From Pseudaquabacterium terrae (GTDB lineage: Bacteria; Pseudomonadota; Gammaproteobacteria; Burkholderiales; Burkholderiaceae_C): DNA of 64,000 bases. How positions within the stretch are numbered: position 1 is the stretch's first letter; each line of letters starts with the position of its first letter. The stretch spans positions 1 through 64,000 of the forward strand of contig NZ_JABRWJ010000012.1 in the NCBI RefSeq assembly GCF_013266755.1, in the 5' to 3' direction. Both the position numbers and the translations under genes were made by a program. This document shows, piece by piece, positions 53,425-64,000 of the stretch. The notes beneath the pieces are model-generated. The model was not told the origin of the DNA. It was given only the letters and a program-made list of their open reading frames with translations, and made no database searches.

Positions 53425-54990
53425 ATGCGCCGCATGGTCGCCCTCGTGCACAGCGTGCTGGCCCGCCTGGTCGCGGCTGGCTTGCTGGCGTCGCCGATGG
53501 TCGCTTCAGCGCTGCAGCCGGCGCAGCAGATCGGCTGGCGGCTCGAGCTCAGCGGCCCGGCCGAACGCGCCGAGCTGACGCTCATCACCGACGTACCGGC
53601 CGCCGACCAGGGCCAGCCGGCACTGCAGTTCCTGGCCGCCGAGCTCCAGGGCGCGTGGTACTGCTATGGCGGCCAGCCGCTCGGCTGGGCGCCCTGCAGC
53701 ACGCCGCTGCCCGCGCACAGCCAGGGGGCCCTGCCGGCGCAGGCCCGGCTGGCGCTCGGCACGCACGACACGCTGGCGCTGCGCGGCGCGCAGCTCCATG
53801 CGGGTTACGGCACGTCGGCCGACGAGATGCTGGCGGCCGGGCGTCATCGCCGCGTCGCAGCGCTCGGACCTGCCCGCTCGGTGGACTGGTCGGATGCGCA
53901 GACCGTGCCGGGCAGCACCAACGTCGTGCTGGCCTTCAACAACACGGCGCTCGCGCTGCGTGACGCCACCGGCGTGCTGCACCTGGTCTGGGCCGACGGC
54001 GGCCAGGGCTGGCACGGCCGCCACGATGGCCAGGCCTGGAGCGTGGCGGCACTGCCGAAGGCCGGCGGCGGCAGCATCGACAAGCCCACGCTCGCGCTGC
54101 TCGCCGACGGCGAACTGTTGCTGGCGTGGAGCGAACAGGCGGGCAGCACGCGCCAGCTGCTCGTGGCGCGCTCGCGCGACGGCCGCAGCCGCTGGGACCT
54201 GCCGCTGACGCTGGCCAGCGGCAACCTCGGCAGTGCCGTTGCGCTGGAGTCGCTGCAGGGCGGCAGCGGCGTCGCCGGCGCCGTGGTGGCCTGGATCGAC
54301 GAAGGCGCCGGCCGCGTGCTATCTCGCCAATGGAGCGGCAGCGGCTGGAGCCTGGGCGACTGGAGCCCGGCGCTCTCGCCGGCCGCCGCCGCCGGGGTGC
54401 CGCACGACATCGGCCTGGCGAGCTTCGGCCAGACGGTCTGGGCGACGTGGGAGGACAAGCGCAGCGGCGCCGGCGACAGCGAGATCTACCTCGCCCGCTC
54501 GACCGACAGCGGCCTGAGCTGGCAGGTCGACCGGCGCCTGCCGCTCACCGCCGGCAGCCCGGCCGGCGGCGACCCCAGCCTGCAGCTGCTGCCCGATGGC
54601 CGCTTGCTGCTGGCCTACCAGCACCAGAACAAGGTCTGGTTCACGCTGTCGGCCGATGGTGGCACCAGCTTCGCACCGGCGGTCTCGCTCGGCCCCGGGC
54701 TGTTCGCGCACGTCGCCGCCAACCAGCGCGGCAGCGTGGCCTTCACGTGGGAACATTTCAGCAGCGGCGGTGCGCAGAACGACAGCGGCAAGACGGTGGG
54801 CAGCACGCTCAGCCTCGACGCGCTGGCCCGCGTCGAAGGCCCGCACGCGATGCCCGGCTCCGAGGCCGTGACGTATGCGGTGCAGGCCGCGGCGGCGGTC
54901 GCGCACGACCGCATCGATGTGTTCTGGGTCGATGCCGCACCCGGCGGCGCGCGGGTCATCCGCTGGCGCAGCGGCCGCCTGGTGGACTGA
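53425..54990 (+). CDS. Secreted sialidase-fold beta-propeller protein
   Basis: A 521-residue exported protein (signal ending MVASA). The C-terminal 370 residues have sialidase/BNR-type Asp-box-like turns (SRDGRSRWDLP, STDSGLSWQVD, SADGGTSFAPA) spaced by about 50 residues, the mark of a propeller. The canonical catalytic arginine triad could not be identified, so enzymatic activity is doubtful. It follows the PEP-CTERM pair by 24 bases and may be co-expressed. The protein lacks its own sorting signal. Confidence 0.7.
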   Translation: MRRMVALVHSVLARLVAAGLLASPMVASALQPAQQIGWRLELSGPAERAELTLITDVPAADQGQPALQFLAAELQGAWYCYGGQPLGWAPCSTPLPAHSQGALPAQARLALGTHDTLALRGAQLHAGYGTSADEMLAAGRHRRVAALGPARSVDWSDAQTVPGSTNVVLAFNNTALALRDATGVLHLVWADGGQGWHGRHDGQAWSVAALPKAGGGSIDKPTLALLADGELLLAWSEQAGSTRQLLVARSRDGRSRWDLPLTLASGNLGSAVALESLQGGSGVAGAVVAWIDEGAGRVLSRQWSGSGWSLGDWSPALSPAAAAGVPHDIGLASFGQTVWATWEDKRSGAGDSEIYLARSTDSGLSWQVDRRLPLTAGSPAGGDPSLQLLPDGRLLLAYQHQNKVWFTLSADGGTSFAPAVSLGPGLFAHVAANQRGSVAFTWEHFSSGGAQNDSGKTVGSTLSLDALARVEGPHAMPGSEAVTYAVQAAAAVAHDRIDVFWVDAAPGGARVIRWRSGRLVD

Positions 54991-55049
54991 TCCCCCATCG
55001 CGACAGCGGCTTGACATCGATCGGCGTATCACGCCACACTCCGCCCCGC

Positions 55050-55136
55050 TCCGGGGTGCGTCACTGCGCTGAGATGGTCTGCAAGACCGAACCCGAGAAC
55101 TTGATCCGGTTCATGCCGGCGGAAGAAGAGCAAGCC
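55050..55136 (+). promoter_or_regulatory. TPP riboswitch (THI element) of the thiamine operon
   Basis: The conserved boxes are in order and spacing: GGGGTGC at 55073 region, GCTGAGA, ACCC, then ACTTGATCCGGTT and the closing GCCGGCGGAAG. Binding of thiamine diphosphate should repress thiC. A stem-loop at 55208-55229 (GAGCACG...CGTGCTT) just before the AGGAG ribosome site could be the expression platform, by masking or terminating. Confidence 0.92.
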
Positions 55137-55146
55137 TGAAGACTGA

Positions 55147-57122
<1,976 letters not shown>

Positions 57123-57123
<1 letters not shown>

Positions 57124-58187
57124 TGCGCCTGGACATCGGCATCGCCGGCGCCGGGCTGCTGGGCCGGCTGCTGGCGTGGCGGCTGGCGCACGCTGGGCAT
57201 CGGGTGGCGGTGTTCGACCCGGCGCCGGACGCCGAGGTGCGCCACGACGGCCGCGGCGCGGCCGCCTTCAGCGCAGCCGGCATGCTGAGCCCGCTGGCCG
57301 AGAGCGAGGTCGGCGGCGAGCACATCGCGCAGCTCGGCTGGCGCTCGATGGCCTTGTGGCGCGACATCGCCTCGGCGCTGCCGGGTGGCGCCGCGGCGAC
57401 GTTGCGCCAGCACGGCAGCCTGCTGCTGGCGCACCGCGGCGACGGAGGCGCAGCGCAGCGCCTGCTATCGCGCATGGTGTGCGTCCACGAGCGACCGCAG
57501 GCCCTCGACGCCGCCACGCAGGCGGCGCTCGAGCCGGCACTGGCGCGCGGGCTGCTGGCATGGCAGCTGCCGGGCGAGGGCCAGGTGCTGCCGGAGCCGC
57601 TGCTGGCCGCCCTGCATGCCGATGCGCCGGGCGTGCACTGGCGCTGGGGCCGGTCGGTCGCGGCGGTCGAGCCCGGCCGCCTGGTGCTCGACGACGGCGA
57701 CCTGCTGGCCTGCGATCTGGCGATCGACGTGCGCGGCCTCGGCGCGCGGCCGCCGCTGCCGCTGCGTGGCGTGCGTGGCGAGCTGATCTGGCTGCATGCG
57801 CCGGGGCTTGCGCTGCAGCGCCCGCAACGGCTCGTGCACCCGCGCCACCCGGTGTACCTGGTGCCGCGGCCCGGCGACATCGTCGTGCTCGGCGCCACCG
57901 AGATCGAGAGCGAGGACCGCTCGCCCGTCAGCCTGCGCAGCGCCGTCGAGTTGATGGCCGCGGCGCACAGCGTGCTGCCGGAGCTGGCCGAAGCCCGCAT
58001 CGTGCACCTGGAAACGAACCTGCGCCCTGCCCTGCCCGACAACCTGCCGCTGACCCATCACGAACCCGGCCTGCTGCGCATCAACGGGCTGTACCGCCAC
58101 GGCTGGCTGGTCGCGCCGGCGCTGGTCGAGGACGCGCTGGCGGCGTTGCGGATCGTGGCACCGGCCGAGGAGGTCACGCATGCCTGA
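57123..58187 (+). CDS. thiO: Glycine oxidase ThiO
   Basis: A 354-residue FAD enzyme that oxidises glycine to iminoglycine for the thiazole ring. It has the FAD motif GIAGAGLLGRLLAWRL, AAAFSAAGMLSPLAE, and the C-terminal NGLYRHGWLVAPAL that positions the flavin and substrate. The start overlaps the thiC stop; its end overlaps thiS by eight bases. Cytoplasmic. Confidence 0.9.
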
Positions 58188-58395
58188 GAACACACCCACC
58201 ATCACCGTCAACGGCACGCCGCGCGATTGGTCGCCCAACTTGACCGTCGCCGCGCTGCTGCACGAGCGCGGCGTCGCGCCCGACGCCGCCGCGACCGCCC
58301 TGAACGGCGAATTCGTCGCCCGCAGCGCGCGCGATCACACGCCGCTGCAACCCGGCGATCAACTCACCGTCTTCCAAGCCATCGTCGGAGGCTGA
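58180..58395 (+). CDS. thiS: Sulfur carrier protein ThiS
   Basis: A 71-residue ubiquitin-fold carrier with C-terminal Gly-Gly (QAIVGG) that is thiocarboxylated and donates sulfur to ThiG. The end of thiO overlaps by eight bases; thiG follows after four. Confidence 0.93.
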   Translation: MPENTPTITVNGTPRDWSPNLTVAALLHERGVAPDAAATALNGEFVARSARDHTPLQPGDQLTVFQAIVGG

Positions 58396-58399
58396 CACG

Positions 58400-59200
58400 A
58401 TGACTCCCACCCCCTGGTCGGCCTACGACCACCCGCTGCGCAGCCGGCTGCTGCTCGGCACGGCAGGTTACCCATCACCAGAAGTACTCGGTCAGGCCAT
58501 CGCCGCCTCCGGCACGCAGGTGGTCACCGTCGGGCTGAAGCGCAGCCTCGGCGCCGGCGCTGCCGACAACGGCTTCATCGCCGGCGTGCGCGCCGCCGTT
58601 CGAGACCACGGCGCGCGGCTGCTGCCCAACACCGCCGGCTGCCGCAGCGCGCGCGAAGCGATCACGCTGGCGCAGCTGGCGCGCGAGCTCTACGACACGC
58701 GCTGGATCAAGCTCGAGGTGATCGGCGACGAGCTCACGCTGCAACCCGACCCGTGGGAGACGCTCACCGCCGCCGAAGCGCTGGTGCGCGACGGCTTCGA
58801 AGTGTTCCCGTACTGCACCGAGGACCTGGTCAGCTGCCGCCGCCTGCTCGACGTCGGCTGCCGGGTGCTGATGCCCTGGGGCGCGCCGATCGGCTCGGGC
58901 CAGGGGCTGATCAATCCGTGGGCGCTGCGTACTTTGCGTGCCAGGCTGCCGGACGTGCCCTTGATCGTCGATGCCGGCATCGGCGCGCCGTCGCATGCGG
59001 TGCAGGCGCTGGAGCTGGGCTTCGACGCGGTGCTGTTGAACTCGGCCGTCGCGAAGGCCGGCGATCCGGTGCGCATGGCGGCGGCGATGGCGCAGGCGGT
59101 GGCGGCGGGGCGGCTCGGCTGGGAAGCGGGCTTGATCGCGACGCAGGACCTGGCCAGCGCCAGCACACCGGTCGACGGCCGGCCCTTCGTCCTTCCATGA
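58400..59200 (+). CDS. thiG: Thiazole synthase
   Basis: A 266-residue TIM-barrel enzyme that joins 1-deoxyxylulose 5-phosphate, ThiS-thiocarboxylate and iminoglycine. It has the Schiff-base lysine in [10 protein letters not shown], and [29 protein letters not shown] and [20 protein letters not shown]. It overlaps thiDE (ATGA) by four bases. Confidence 0.96.
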   Translation: MTPTPWSAYDHPLRSRLLLGTAGYPSPEVLGQAIAASGTQVVTVGLKRSLGAGAADNGFIAGVRAAVRDHGARLLPNTAGCRSAREAITLAQLARELYDTRWIKLEVIGDELTLQPDPWETLTAAEALVRDGFEVFPYCTEDLVSCRRLLDVGCRVLMPWGAPIGSGQGLINPWALRTLRARLPDVPLIVDAGIGAPSHAVQALELGFDAVLLNSAVAKAGDPVRMAAAMAQAVAAGRLGWEAGLIATQDLASASTPVDGRPFVLP

Positions 59201-60762
59201 GCGGTCCACCTATCCTCTGGAGCATCGCCGGCACCGACAGCGGCGGCGGCGCCGGGCTCGCGGCCGACCAGCGTGCGGCCGATGCCTTCGGCGTGCACAC
59301 GTGCCCGGTGGTCGCCGCGGTCACCGCGCAGCACTCGCAGGCGGTGCTGCGGGTCGACGCCGTCGATCCCGCACTGCTCGACGCGCAGCTCGACGCGCTG
59401 GCCGACGACCTGCCGCCGCGGGTCATCAAGACAGGGGTGCTCGGCAGCCGGCAGAACGTCGAGCGGCTGGCGCGGCGCATCGACCGGCTGCGTCGACGCG
59501 GCCCGCTGGCGCTGGTGATCGATCCGGTGCTGCGCGCGTCCAGCGGCGCGGCGCTGGCCGATCGTGAACTGTGGGCAGCGCTCCGCGGCGAGCTTTTGCC
59601 ACGCGCCAACGTGATCACGCCGAACCGGCGCGAGGTGGCTCTGCTGCTGGGTGAGCCGCGTTTCGCACGCCACGAGCTGCCGTCCGCTGCACGCGCTCTT
59701 CAGTCGCTAGGACCGGCGACCGTCTGCATCACCGGCGGCGACGACGCCGACAACCACGGCGCGCACGACTGGCTGCTCAGCCCGCAGGCCACCGGCTGGC
59801 TCAGCCTGCCGCGTGTCGACACCCCGCACACGCACGGCACCGGCTGCAGCTTCGCCAGCGCGCTGGCCGCGGCGCTGGCGCTGGGCTTCGTCGCGGCCGA
59901 TGCCGCCGTGCTGGCGAAGATGGCGGTGGCCTTCGCGTTGCGCGCCGATGCGGCGCTGCCGACGCCGGGCGCCGGGCCGGGGCCGGTCCGCTTGCGGCCG
60001 GGCTTCGCAACGGACCCGCAGCTGTTGCCCCGGCTCGTCGACGACGACCTGCCGAACGCCCCCGTTGCGCGCTCCGCGGGCAGCGGCGCGCCGATCGGCC
60101 TCTATGCGATCGTCGACCGCGCCGAACGCATCGACGCGGTGCTGGCCGCGGGCGTGCGCACGGTGCAGCTGCGCATCAAGGCGCCGCGGGCTGATTCCGC
60201 GCTGCACGCCGCACTGACCCATGCGATCGCCGCGACGCGGCAAGCCGGTGCCCAGCTCTTCATCAACGACCACTGGGCGCTGGCGCTCGAGCTCGGCGCC
60301 GCCGGCGTGCACCTCGGCCAGGAAGACCTGCTGGCACTCGATGCCAGCGAGCGCGCCGAGCTGCGCGCCGCGCAGCAGGCCGGCCTCGCGCTCGGCCTGA
60401 GCTCGCACAGCCTGTGGGAGCTGGCCCGCGCGGCGGCGTGGCAGCCGGCCTACGTCGCCTGCGGCCCCGTGTGGGCGACGACCACCAAGCGCATGCCGTG
60501 GCGCCCGCAAAGCCTGCACAACCTGGCCTGGTGGTGCGCCGTGGCCCCCGCGCCGGTGGTGGCGATCGGCGGCATCCTCGAACCCGCGCAGGCCGCCGCC
60601 GCCGCGCGCTGCGGCGCTTCGGGCGTCTGCATCGTGCGCGGCCTCGGCGACGATCCGGCGCAGCAGGTGCCGCCGTTCGCCGCGGCGATCGACGCCGGCC
60701 GCGCGGCGCCGCGCGAGCCGGTGCCGGCGTTGCCGCGGCCGAGCCTCGATCCGCTGGCGTGA
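59197..60762 (+). CDS. thiDE: Fused HMP-phosphate kinase/thiamine-phosphate synthase
   Basis: A 521-residue fusion. The N-terminal half (1-260) is Thi[30 protein letters not shown] and catalytic [17 protein letters not shown]. The C-terminal half (about 300-500) is Thi[52 protein letters not shown] and VAIGGI. It phosphorylates HMP-P and couples it to the thiazole, finishing thiamine phosphate. It is the last gene of the riboswitch-controlled operon. Confidence 0.95.
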   Translation: MSGPPILWSIAGTDSGGGAGLAADQRAADAFGVHTCPVVAAVTAQHSQAVLRVDAVDPALLDAQLDALADDLPPRVIKTGVLGSRQNVERLARRIDRLRRRGPLALVIDPVLRASSGAALADRELWAALRGELLPRANVITPNRREVALLLGEPRFARHELPSAARALQSLGPATVCITGGDDADNHGAHDWLLSPQATGWLSLPRVDTPHTHGTGCSFASALAAALALGFVAADAAVLAKMAVAFALRADAALPTPGAGPGPVRLRPGFATDPQLLPRLVDDDLPNAPVARSAGSGAPIGLYAIVDRAERIDAVLAAGVRTVQLRIKAPRADSALHAALTHAIAATRQAGAQLFINDHWALALELGAAGVHLGQEDLLALDASERAELRAAQQAGLALGLSSHSLWELARAAAWQPAYVACGPVWATTTKRMPWRPQSLHNLAWWCAVAPAPVVAIGGILEPAQAAAAARCGASGVCIVRGLGDDPAQQVPPFAAAIDAGRAAPREPVPALPRPSLDPLA

Positions 60763-60763
60763 G

Positions 60764-61354
60764 TCAAACCGGCGTCAATCGCACCACCGGCCGCGTCGGC
60801 TTGCGCCGCGCGACCTCGTCGAAGCCGCAGGCATCGAACATCGACTTCGGCCCGAACCACAGGTTGTCGTCCGCCGTGTGGCCGGGCTTGTCGACCGGAT
60901 AGGCCTCCAGCGTCACGCCACGCTTGCGCGCGACTTCCACCGCTGCATCGAGCAAGGCCTTCGCAACGCCCTGCCCGCGCCACGGCCCGGCGACGACGAA
61001 GCAGATCACCGACCAGACCTTCTGCGCGTCCACCGGCTTCATCACCGGCGAGCGCTGCAGCTTGGCGTAGTCCTCGCGCGGGCCGACCGAGAGCCAGCCG
61101 ACGGGCTCCTTGCCGGCGTAGGCGATCAGGCCCATGAAGCGGCCGTCGTCGAGCAAGTCCTTGAACGCAGCCCGGCTCACCGTGGCATAGGAGACCCCTG
61201 CCGGCCGCTTCGGCGGCGCGCCGCTCCAGCGGTAGTACATGCACCAGCAGTTGCGCGCCACCGAGCAGCCGCGCGCGGCGAACAGCGTCTCGAGGTCGGC
61301 GAAGCGCTTCGGCGTCAGCCGCTGGATCTTCAAGGCCGGCGCGGCTGGCGTCAT
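60764..61354 (-). CDS. GNAT-family acetyltransferase
   Basis: A 196-residue protein with acetyl-CoA loop GPWRGQGVAKALL and an N-terminal RNCWCMYYRWSG cysteine-rich element seen in a distinct subset of GNATs. The end DNLWFGPKSMFDACGFDEVARR is typical. It overlaps the epimerase gene upstream (ATGA). Substrate unknown. Confidence 0.82.
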   Translation of the reverse strand: MTPAAPALKIQRLTPKRFADLETLFAARGCSVARNCWCMYYRWSGAPPKRPAGVSYATVSRAAFKDLLDDGRFMGLIAYAGKEPVGWLSVGPREDYAKLQRSPVMKPVDAQKVWSVICFVVAGPWRGQGVAKALLDAAVEVARKRGVTLEAYPVDKPGHTADDNLWFGPKSMFDACGFDEVARRKPTRPVVRLTPV

Positions 61355-62280
61355 TCGACGGCGTTCCAGTCGGTGCGCGGCGGCAGCACCTCGGGCGAGC
61401 AGGCATCGAACTCGCGCAGCACCTCGTCGAAACCGAAGCGGGGTTGCCAGCCCAGCACCTGTTGCGCAAGCTGCGACGAGTAAACCCGGTCGATCGACGT
61501 CGGCAGCGGCCAGCCGCGGCGCTCGAACGCCTCGGCCAGCGCCGGCGCGCGGCGGCGGATCACCGCGGGCGCGTCGTTCAGCAGCTGCGCCGCATCATCG
61601 GGCTCGAACGGCGTCGCGCCCGACACGACCAGGCAGCGCGACGTCGACGGCGGATGCAGCAAGGCCAGCGCATGCGCCTCGGCCACGTCACGCGCATCGA
61701 TGCCGCGGTGCAACCGATAGGCGGCCATCAGCGGTGCCGGCTCCGGAAAGCAACGCGACATGCGCAGCAGCGTCACCGCCGGCCCGTCGGCGAGCGCCGC
61801 GTCGGCCAGCAGCGCCTCGGCGGCGAGCTTGCTGCGGTGGTAGACGGTGCGCGGCGCAGGCGGCGTCTCTTCGTCGATCCAGGCGGCGTGGCGGTGCTGC
61901 GGATCGGCGGCCGCGCCGTACAGCGCGGTCGTGCTGGTGAAGACGAGGTGCCGCACGCCCGCGCGGCGCGCGGCCAGCAGCAGCGTGCGCGTGCCGTCGA
62001 CATTGATGCGCTGGAACTCGGCATCGCCGACCAAGCCGACATGCGGTGCATGCAGCGCGGCCACGTGCACGACCGCATCGATGCCGTCGAGCGCACGTTC
62101 GAGCAGGCGCCGGTCGCAGACGTCGCCGACGAATTCCGCCGTCGACGACGGCGTGCGGTCGAGGCCGCTCACGCGGTGCGTCAGCGCCAGCCGGACGACG
62201 ATCGCCCGACCGATGCGCCCGCTGGCACCGGTCACCAGCACGCTGAGCGGCGCGGTCTGACCCATCGGGCGATTCTGCAT
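61351..62280 (-). CDS. NAD(P)-dependent epimerase/dehydratase-family protein
   Basis: A 309-residue extended SDR. It has the Rossmann motif TGASGRIG and the active-site Tyr-x3-Lys in YHRSK (TVYHRSKLAAEALL). FTSTTALYG and RMSRCFPEP fit the sugar-nucleotide epimerase group. The start may instead be the second ATG (MGQTAPLSVL). It is translationally coupled to the acetyltransferase. Confidence 0.82.
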   Translation of the reverse strand: MQNRPMGQTAPLSVLVTGASGRIGRAIVVRLALTHRVSGLDRTPSSTAEFVGDVCDRRLLERALDGIDAVVHVAALHAPHVGLVGDAEFQRINVDGTRTLLLAARRAGVRHLVFTSTTALYGAAADPQHRHAAWIDEETPPAPRTVYHRSKLAAEALLADAALADGPAVTLLRMSRCFPEPAPLMAAYRLHRGIDARDVAEAHALALLHPPSTSRCLVVSGATPFEPDDAAQLLNDAPAVIRRRAPALAEAFERRGWPLPTSIDRVYSSQLAQQVLGWQPRFGFDEVLREFDACSPEVLPPRTDWNAVE

Positions 62281-62303
62281 CCGGGGCAGCTAGCATCGGC
62301 AAA

Positions 62304-63149
62304 ATGTCCCCGTCCCCGATGCTTGTCCTTGCGCTGGCCTGGCTGCTCGCCGCCTGCGCGCCTACCCCTGCCCCCGCGCCGCGCCCGCCGTCGGCCCTGC
62401 CGAACGTGCAGGTGCTGAATCCACCGCTCGTGATCCCCGGCCTCGAGCGCCAGCGCACGCTGCGCCTGTACCTGCCGCCGTCTTACGCTCAAAGTGAGCG
62501 GCGCTACCCCGTCATCTACATGCACGATGGCCAGAACCTGTTCGACGACGCGACCTCGTACGCCGGCGAATGGGGCGTCGACGAGACTTTGAACCAGCTG
62601 GCGCGCACGAGCGGCTTCGAGGCCATCGTCGTCGGCATCGACAACGGACTCGACAAGCGGATGAACGAGCTGAACCCCTGGCCGCATCCCGAGCACGGCG
62701 CCGGCGAAGGAGACGCCTATCTCAACTTCATCGTCGAGGTGGTCAAGCCGATGATCGACCGACGCTTGCGCACGCTGCCCGAAGCACGGCACACGGCGAT
62801 CCTCGGCAGCTCGATGGGCGGGCTGATCTCGCACTACGCGATCCAGCGTCATCCGCAGGTCTTCGGCAAGGCGGGCATCTTCTCGCCCGCCTACTGGACC
62901 GCGCCGCTGGTGTTCGCGCACGCCGAGCGCCACACCCCGCCGCCGACCGCGCGGCTGTACCTGTACATGGGTGGCCGCGAGGGCCGCGGCATGGTCGACG
63001 ACGTGCAGCGCATGCATGCGCAGCTGGCGTCGCGACCCTACGCGCCGGCACTGACCCTGCGCATCGTTCCCAAGGCCGAGCACAACGAAGCGGCATGGCG
63101 CCAGGAATTCGAACGCGCGGTGCGCTGGCTGTACGAATTGCCGAACTAA
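62304..63149 (+). CDS. Lipoprotein alpha/beta-hydrolase esterase
   Basis: A 281-residue esterase of the putative esterase (D-type, enterobactin-esterase-like) family with lipoprotein signal (LVLALAWLLAAC). The nucleophile elbow is GSSMGG with a central Ser, preceded by YMHDGQNLFDD. The C-terminal catalytic His is probably in AEHNEAAWR. Likely anchored in the envelope. Substrate unknown. Confidence 0.83.
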   Translation: MSPSPMLVLALAWLLAACAPTPAPAPRPPSALPNVQVLNPPLVIPGLERQRTLRLYLPPSYAQSERRYPVIYMHDGQNLFDDATSYAGEWGVDETLNQLARTSGFEAIVVGIDNGLDKRMNELNPWPHPEHGAGEGDAYLNFIVEVVKPMIDRRLRTLPEARHTAILGSSMGGLISHYAIQRHPQVFGKAGIFSPAYWTAPLVFAHAERHTPPPTARLYLYMGGREGRGMVDDVQRMHAQLASRPYAPALTLRIVPKAEHNEAAWRQEFERAVRWLYELPN

Positions 63150-63160
63150 GATCGCCGCCC

Positions 63161-63781
63161 ATGACGCGTGCCGAGGCCATGGGCCTGTTGCTGTCGACCG
63201 TCGCCCGGCTGATCACCGGCGCGCAAGGTCACTGGAAGGGCTGCCCGCCGATGGCCGAGCAGCGCATCTACTTCGCCAATCACCAGAGCCACCTCGACTG
63301 GGTGCTGATCTGGGCCTCGTTGCCGCACGACCTGCGCGCGGTGACACGCCCGATCGCCGCGAAGGACTACTGGACCACGGGGAAATTCAAACACTGGCTG
63401 ACGCGCGAGGTCTTCAATGCCGTGTACGTCGCGCGCCAGCGCACCGATGACCAGGACCCGCTGGAGCCGCTGGCCGAAGCGCTGAAGAACGGTGACTCGC
63501 TGGTGATCTTTCCCGAGGGCACGCGCAGCAACAAGGGGCTGCCGCAGGCCTTCAAGAGCGGGCTGTATCACCTGGCCGAACAGTTTCCCGGCGTGCAGCT
63601 GATCCCGGCGTGGATCGACAACGTGCAGCGCGTGATGCCCAAGGGCGAGGTCGTGCCGGTGCCGATCCTGTGCACAGTGACCTTCGGCGCGCCGCTGCAG
63701 CTGCAGGCCGGAGAAGAAAAGCGCGGCTTCCTCGAACGCGCCCGCGAGGCCGTGATCGCGCTGCGCCCGCAGGTGAACTGA
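63161..63781 (+). CDS. plsC: 1-acyl-sn-glycerol-3-phosphate acyltransferase
   Basis: A 206-residue membrane-associated acyltransferase making phosphatidic acid. It has the catalytic NHQSHLD (HX4D) and FPEGTRS. It is the C-terminal-type short PlsC of betaproteobacteria. The start at 63161 is the ATG after the esterase. Its stop overlaps the next gene by one base (TGATG). Confidence 0.92.
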   Translation: MTRAEAMGLLLSTVARLITGAQGHWKGCPPMAEQRIYFANHQSHLDWVLIWASLPHDLRAVTRPIAAKDYWTTGKFKHWLTREVFNAVYVARQRTDDQDPLEPLAEALKNGDSLVIFPEGTRSNKGLPQAFKSGLYHLAEQFPGVQLIPAWIDNVQRVMPKGEVVPVPILCTVTFGAPLQLQAGEEKRGFLERAREAVIALRPQVN

Positions 63782-64000
63782 TGAGCGCGCTACGCGACCT
63801 CGACGCCAACCAGCAGGTCGCCCTGCTGTTCGTGATCCTGTTCGGCCTGCTGCTGATCGTCACCGGCATCGCCGCGCTGCGCACGCTGCGCGAGCTGGAA
63901 GGCCAGGCGCAGGTGCGCTACCAGCGCTTTCGCCGCGAGCTGCGGGCGCTGTGGGTCAGCGCGGTGCTGTTCTGGCTGGCGTGGGTCTCCGGTGCGCCGG
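63781..64000 (+). CDS. cdsA: Probable phosphatidate cytidylyltransferase, 5' part
   Basis: The first 73 codons run off the window edge. The start is a short cytosolic stretch (MSALRDLDANQQVALLFVIL) then a membrane helix and a second (ALWVSAVLFWLAWVSGA). The one-base overlap with plsC and the helix-rich N-terminus fit the plsC-cdsA-like pair found in related bacteria; no catalytic part is visible. Confidence 0.65.
   Translation, partial: MSALRDLDANQQVALLFVILFGLLLIVTGIAALRTLRELEGQAQVRYQRFRRELRALWVSAVLFWLAWVSGAP

Overview
This is about 64 kb of a high-G+C genome with very dense coding. The gene content points to a betaproteobacterium of the order Burkholderiales, Rubrivivax/Leptothrix/Ideonella-like. 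The main grounds are a phasin with a lysine/alanine-rich tail, the dusB-fis-purH order, a thiC-thiO-thiS-thiG-thiDE operon under a TPP riboswitch, PEP-CTERM surface proteins, and a Burkholderiales-style GC-rich intergenic palindrome. This placement is inferred from gene content and style; no rRNA or other marker gene is present. No tRNA, CRISPR array or intact insertion sequence was recognised. LAYOUT. (1) 0-4 kb: the head of a secreted teneurin/RHS-like protein that ends without any RHS repeats. (2) 4-10 kb: a branched-chain 2-oxoacid dehydrogenase operon (E1alpha, E1beta, E2, E3) on the minus strand. A toxin-antitoxin pair with a frameshifted toxin sits between E2 and E3. (3) 10-18 kb: an intact RelE/XRE toxin-antitoxin pair, a beta-helix protein, an unknown coiled-coil protein, a glyoxalase II-like enzyme, dodecin, a peptidoglycan-binding zinc peptidase, bacteriohemerythrin, an acetyltransferase and a cupin. 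(4) 18.7-24.0 kb: a defence island of visibly lower G+C, all on the minus strand. It holds a TIR protein gene, a NACHT NTPase gene, and an AriA/AriB pair resembling the PARIS anti-phage system. (5) 24.7-43.4 kb: lipid and envelope genes (a Marinobacter-type fatty acyl-CoA reductase, ClsC-like cardiolipin synthase, phasin, patatin, desaturase) mixed with sensing proteins (hybrid histidine kinase, adenylate cyclase/STAND regulator, chemoreceptor), a zinc carboxypeptidase and a YqaA membrane protein. (6) 43.4-47.9 kb: dusB-fis, purH, a nucleotidyltransferase and a phytanoyl-CoA dioxygenase-like gene, followed by a decayed copy of the junction between the last two. (7) 48-55 kb: an ECF sigma factor coupled to a Ser/Thr kinase, then two PEP-CTERM proteins and a sialidase-like propeller. 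(8) 55-60.8 kb: the complete TPP-controlled thiamine operon. (9) 60.8-64 kb: an acetyltransferase, a sugar-nucleotide-type epimerase, a lipoprotein esterase, plsC and the start of a probable cdsA. HOW THE GENES FIT TOGETHER. Most are chromosomal housekeeping or metabolic genes arranged in short, overlapping operons. The part that looks accessory is 18.3-24.7 kb. The TIR-NACHT pair matches the logic of a sensor NTPase with a separate NAD-consuming effector. The AriAB-like pair has the ATPase and TOPRIM motifs and a TAATG translational overlap. Both systems read in one direction, and the gene-free stretches on either side look like degraded DNA. Two smaller rearrangement scars (16.5/17.2 kb and 46.9/47.8 kb) are decayed duplicates of the 3' ends of genes.
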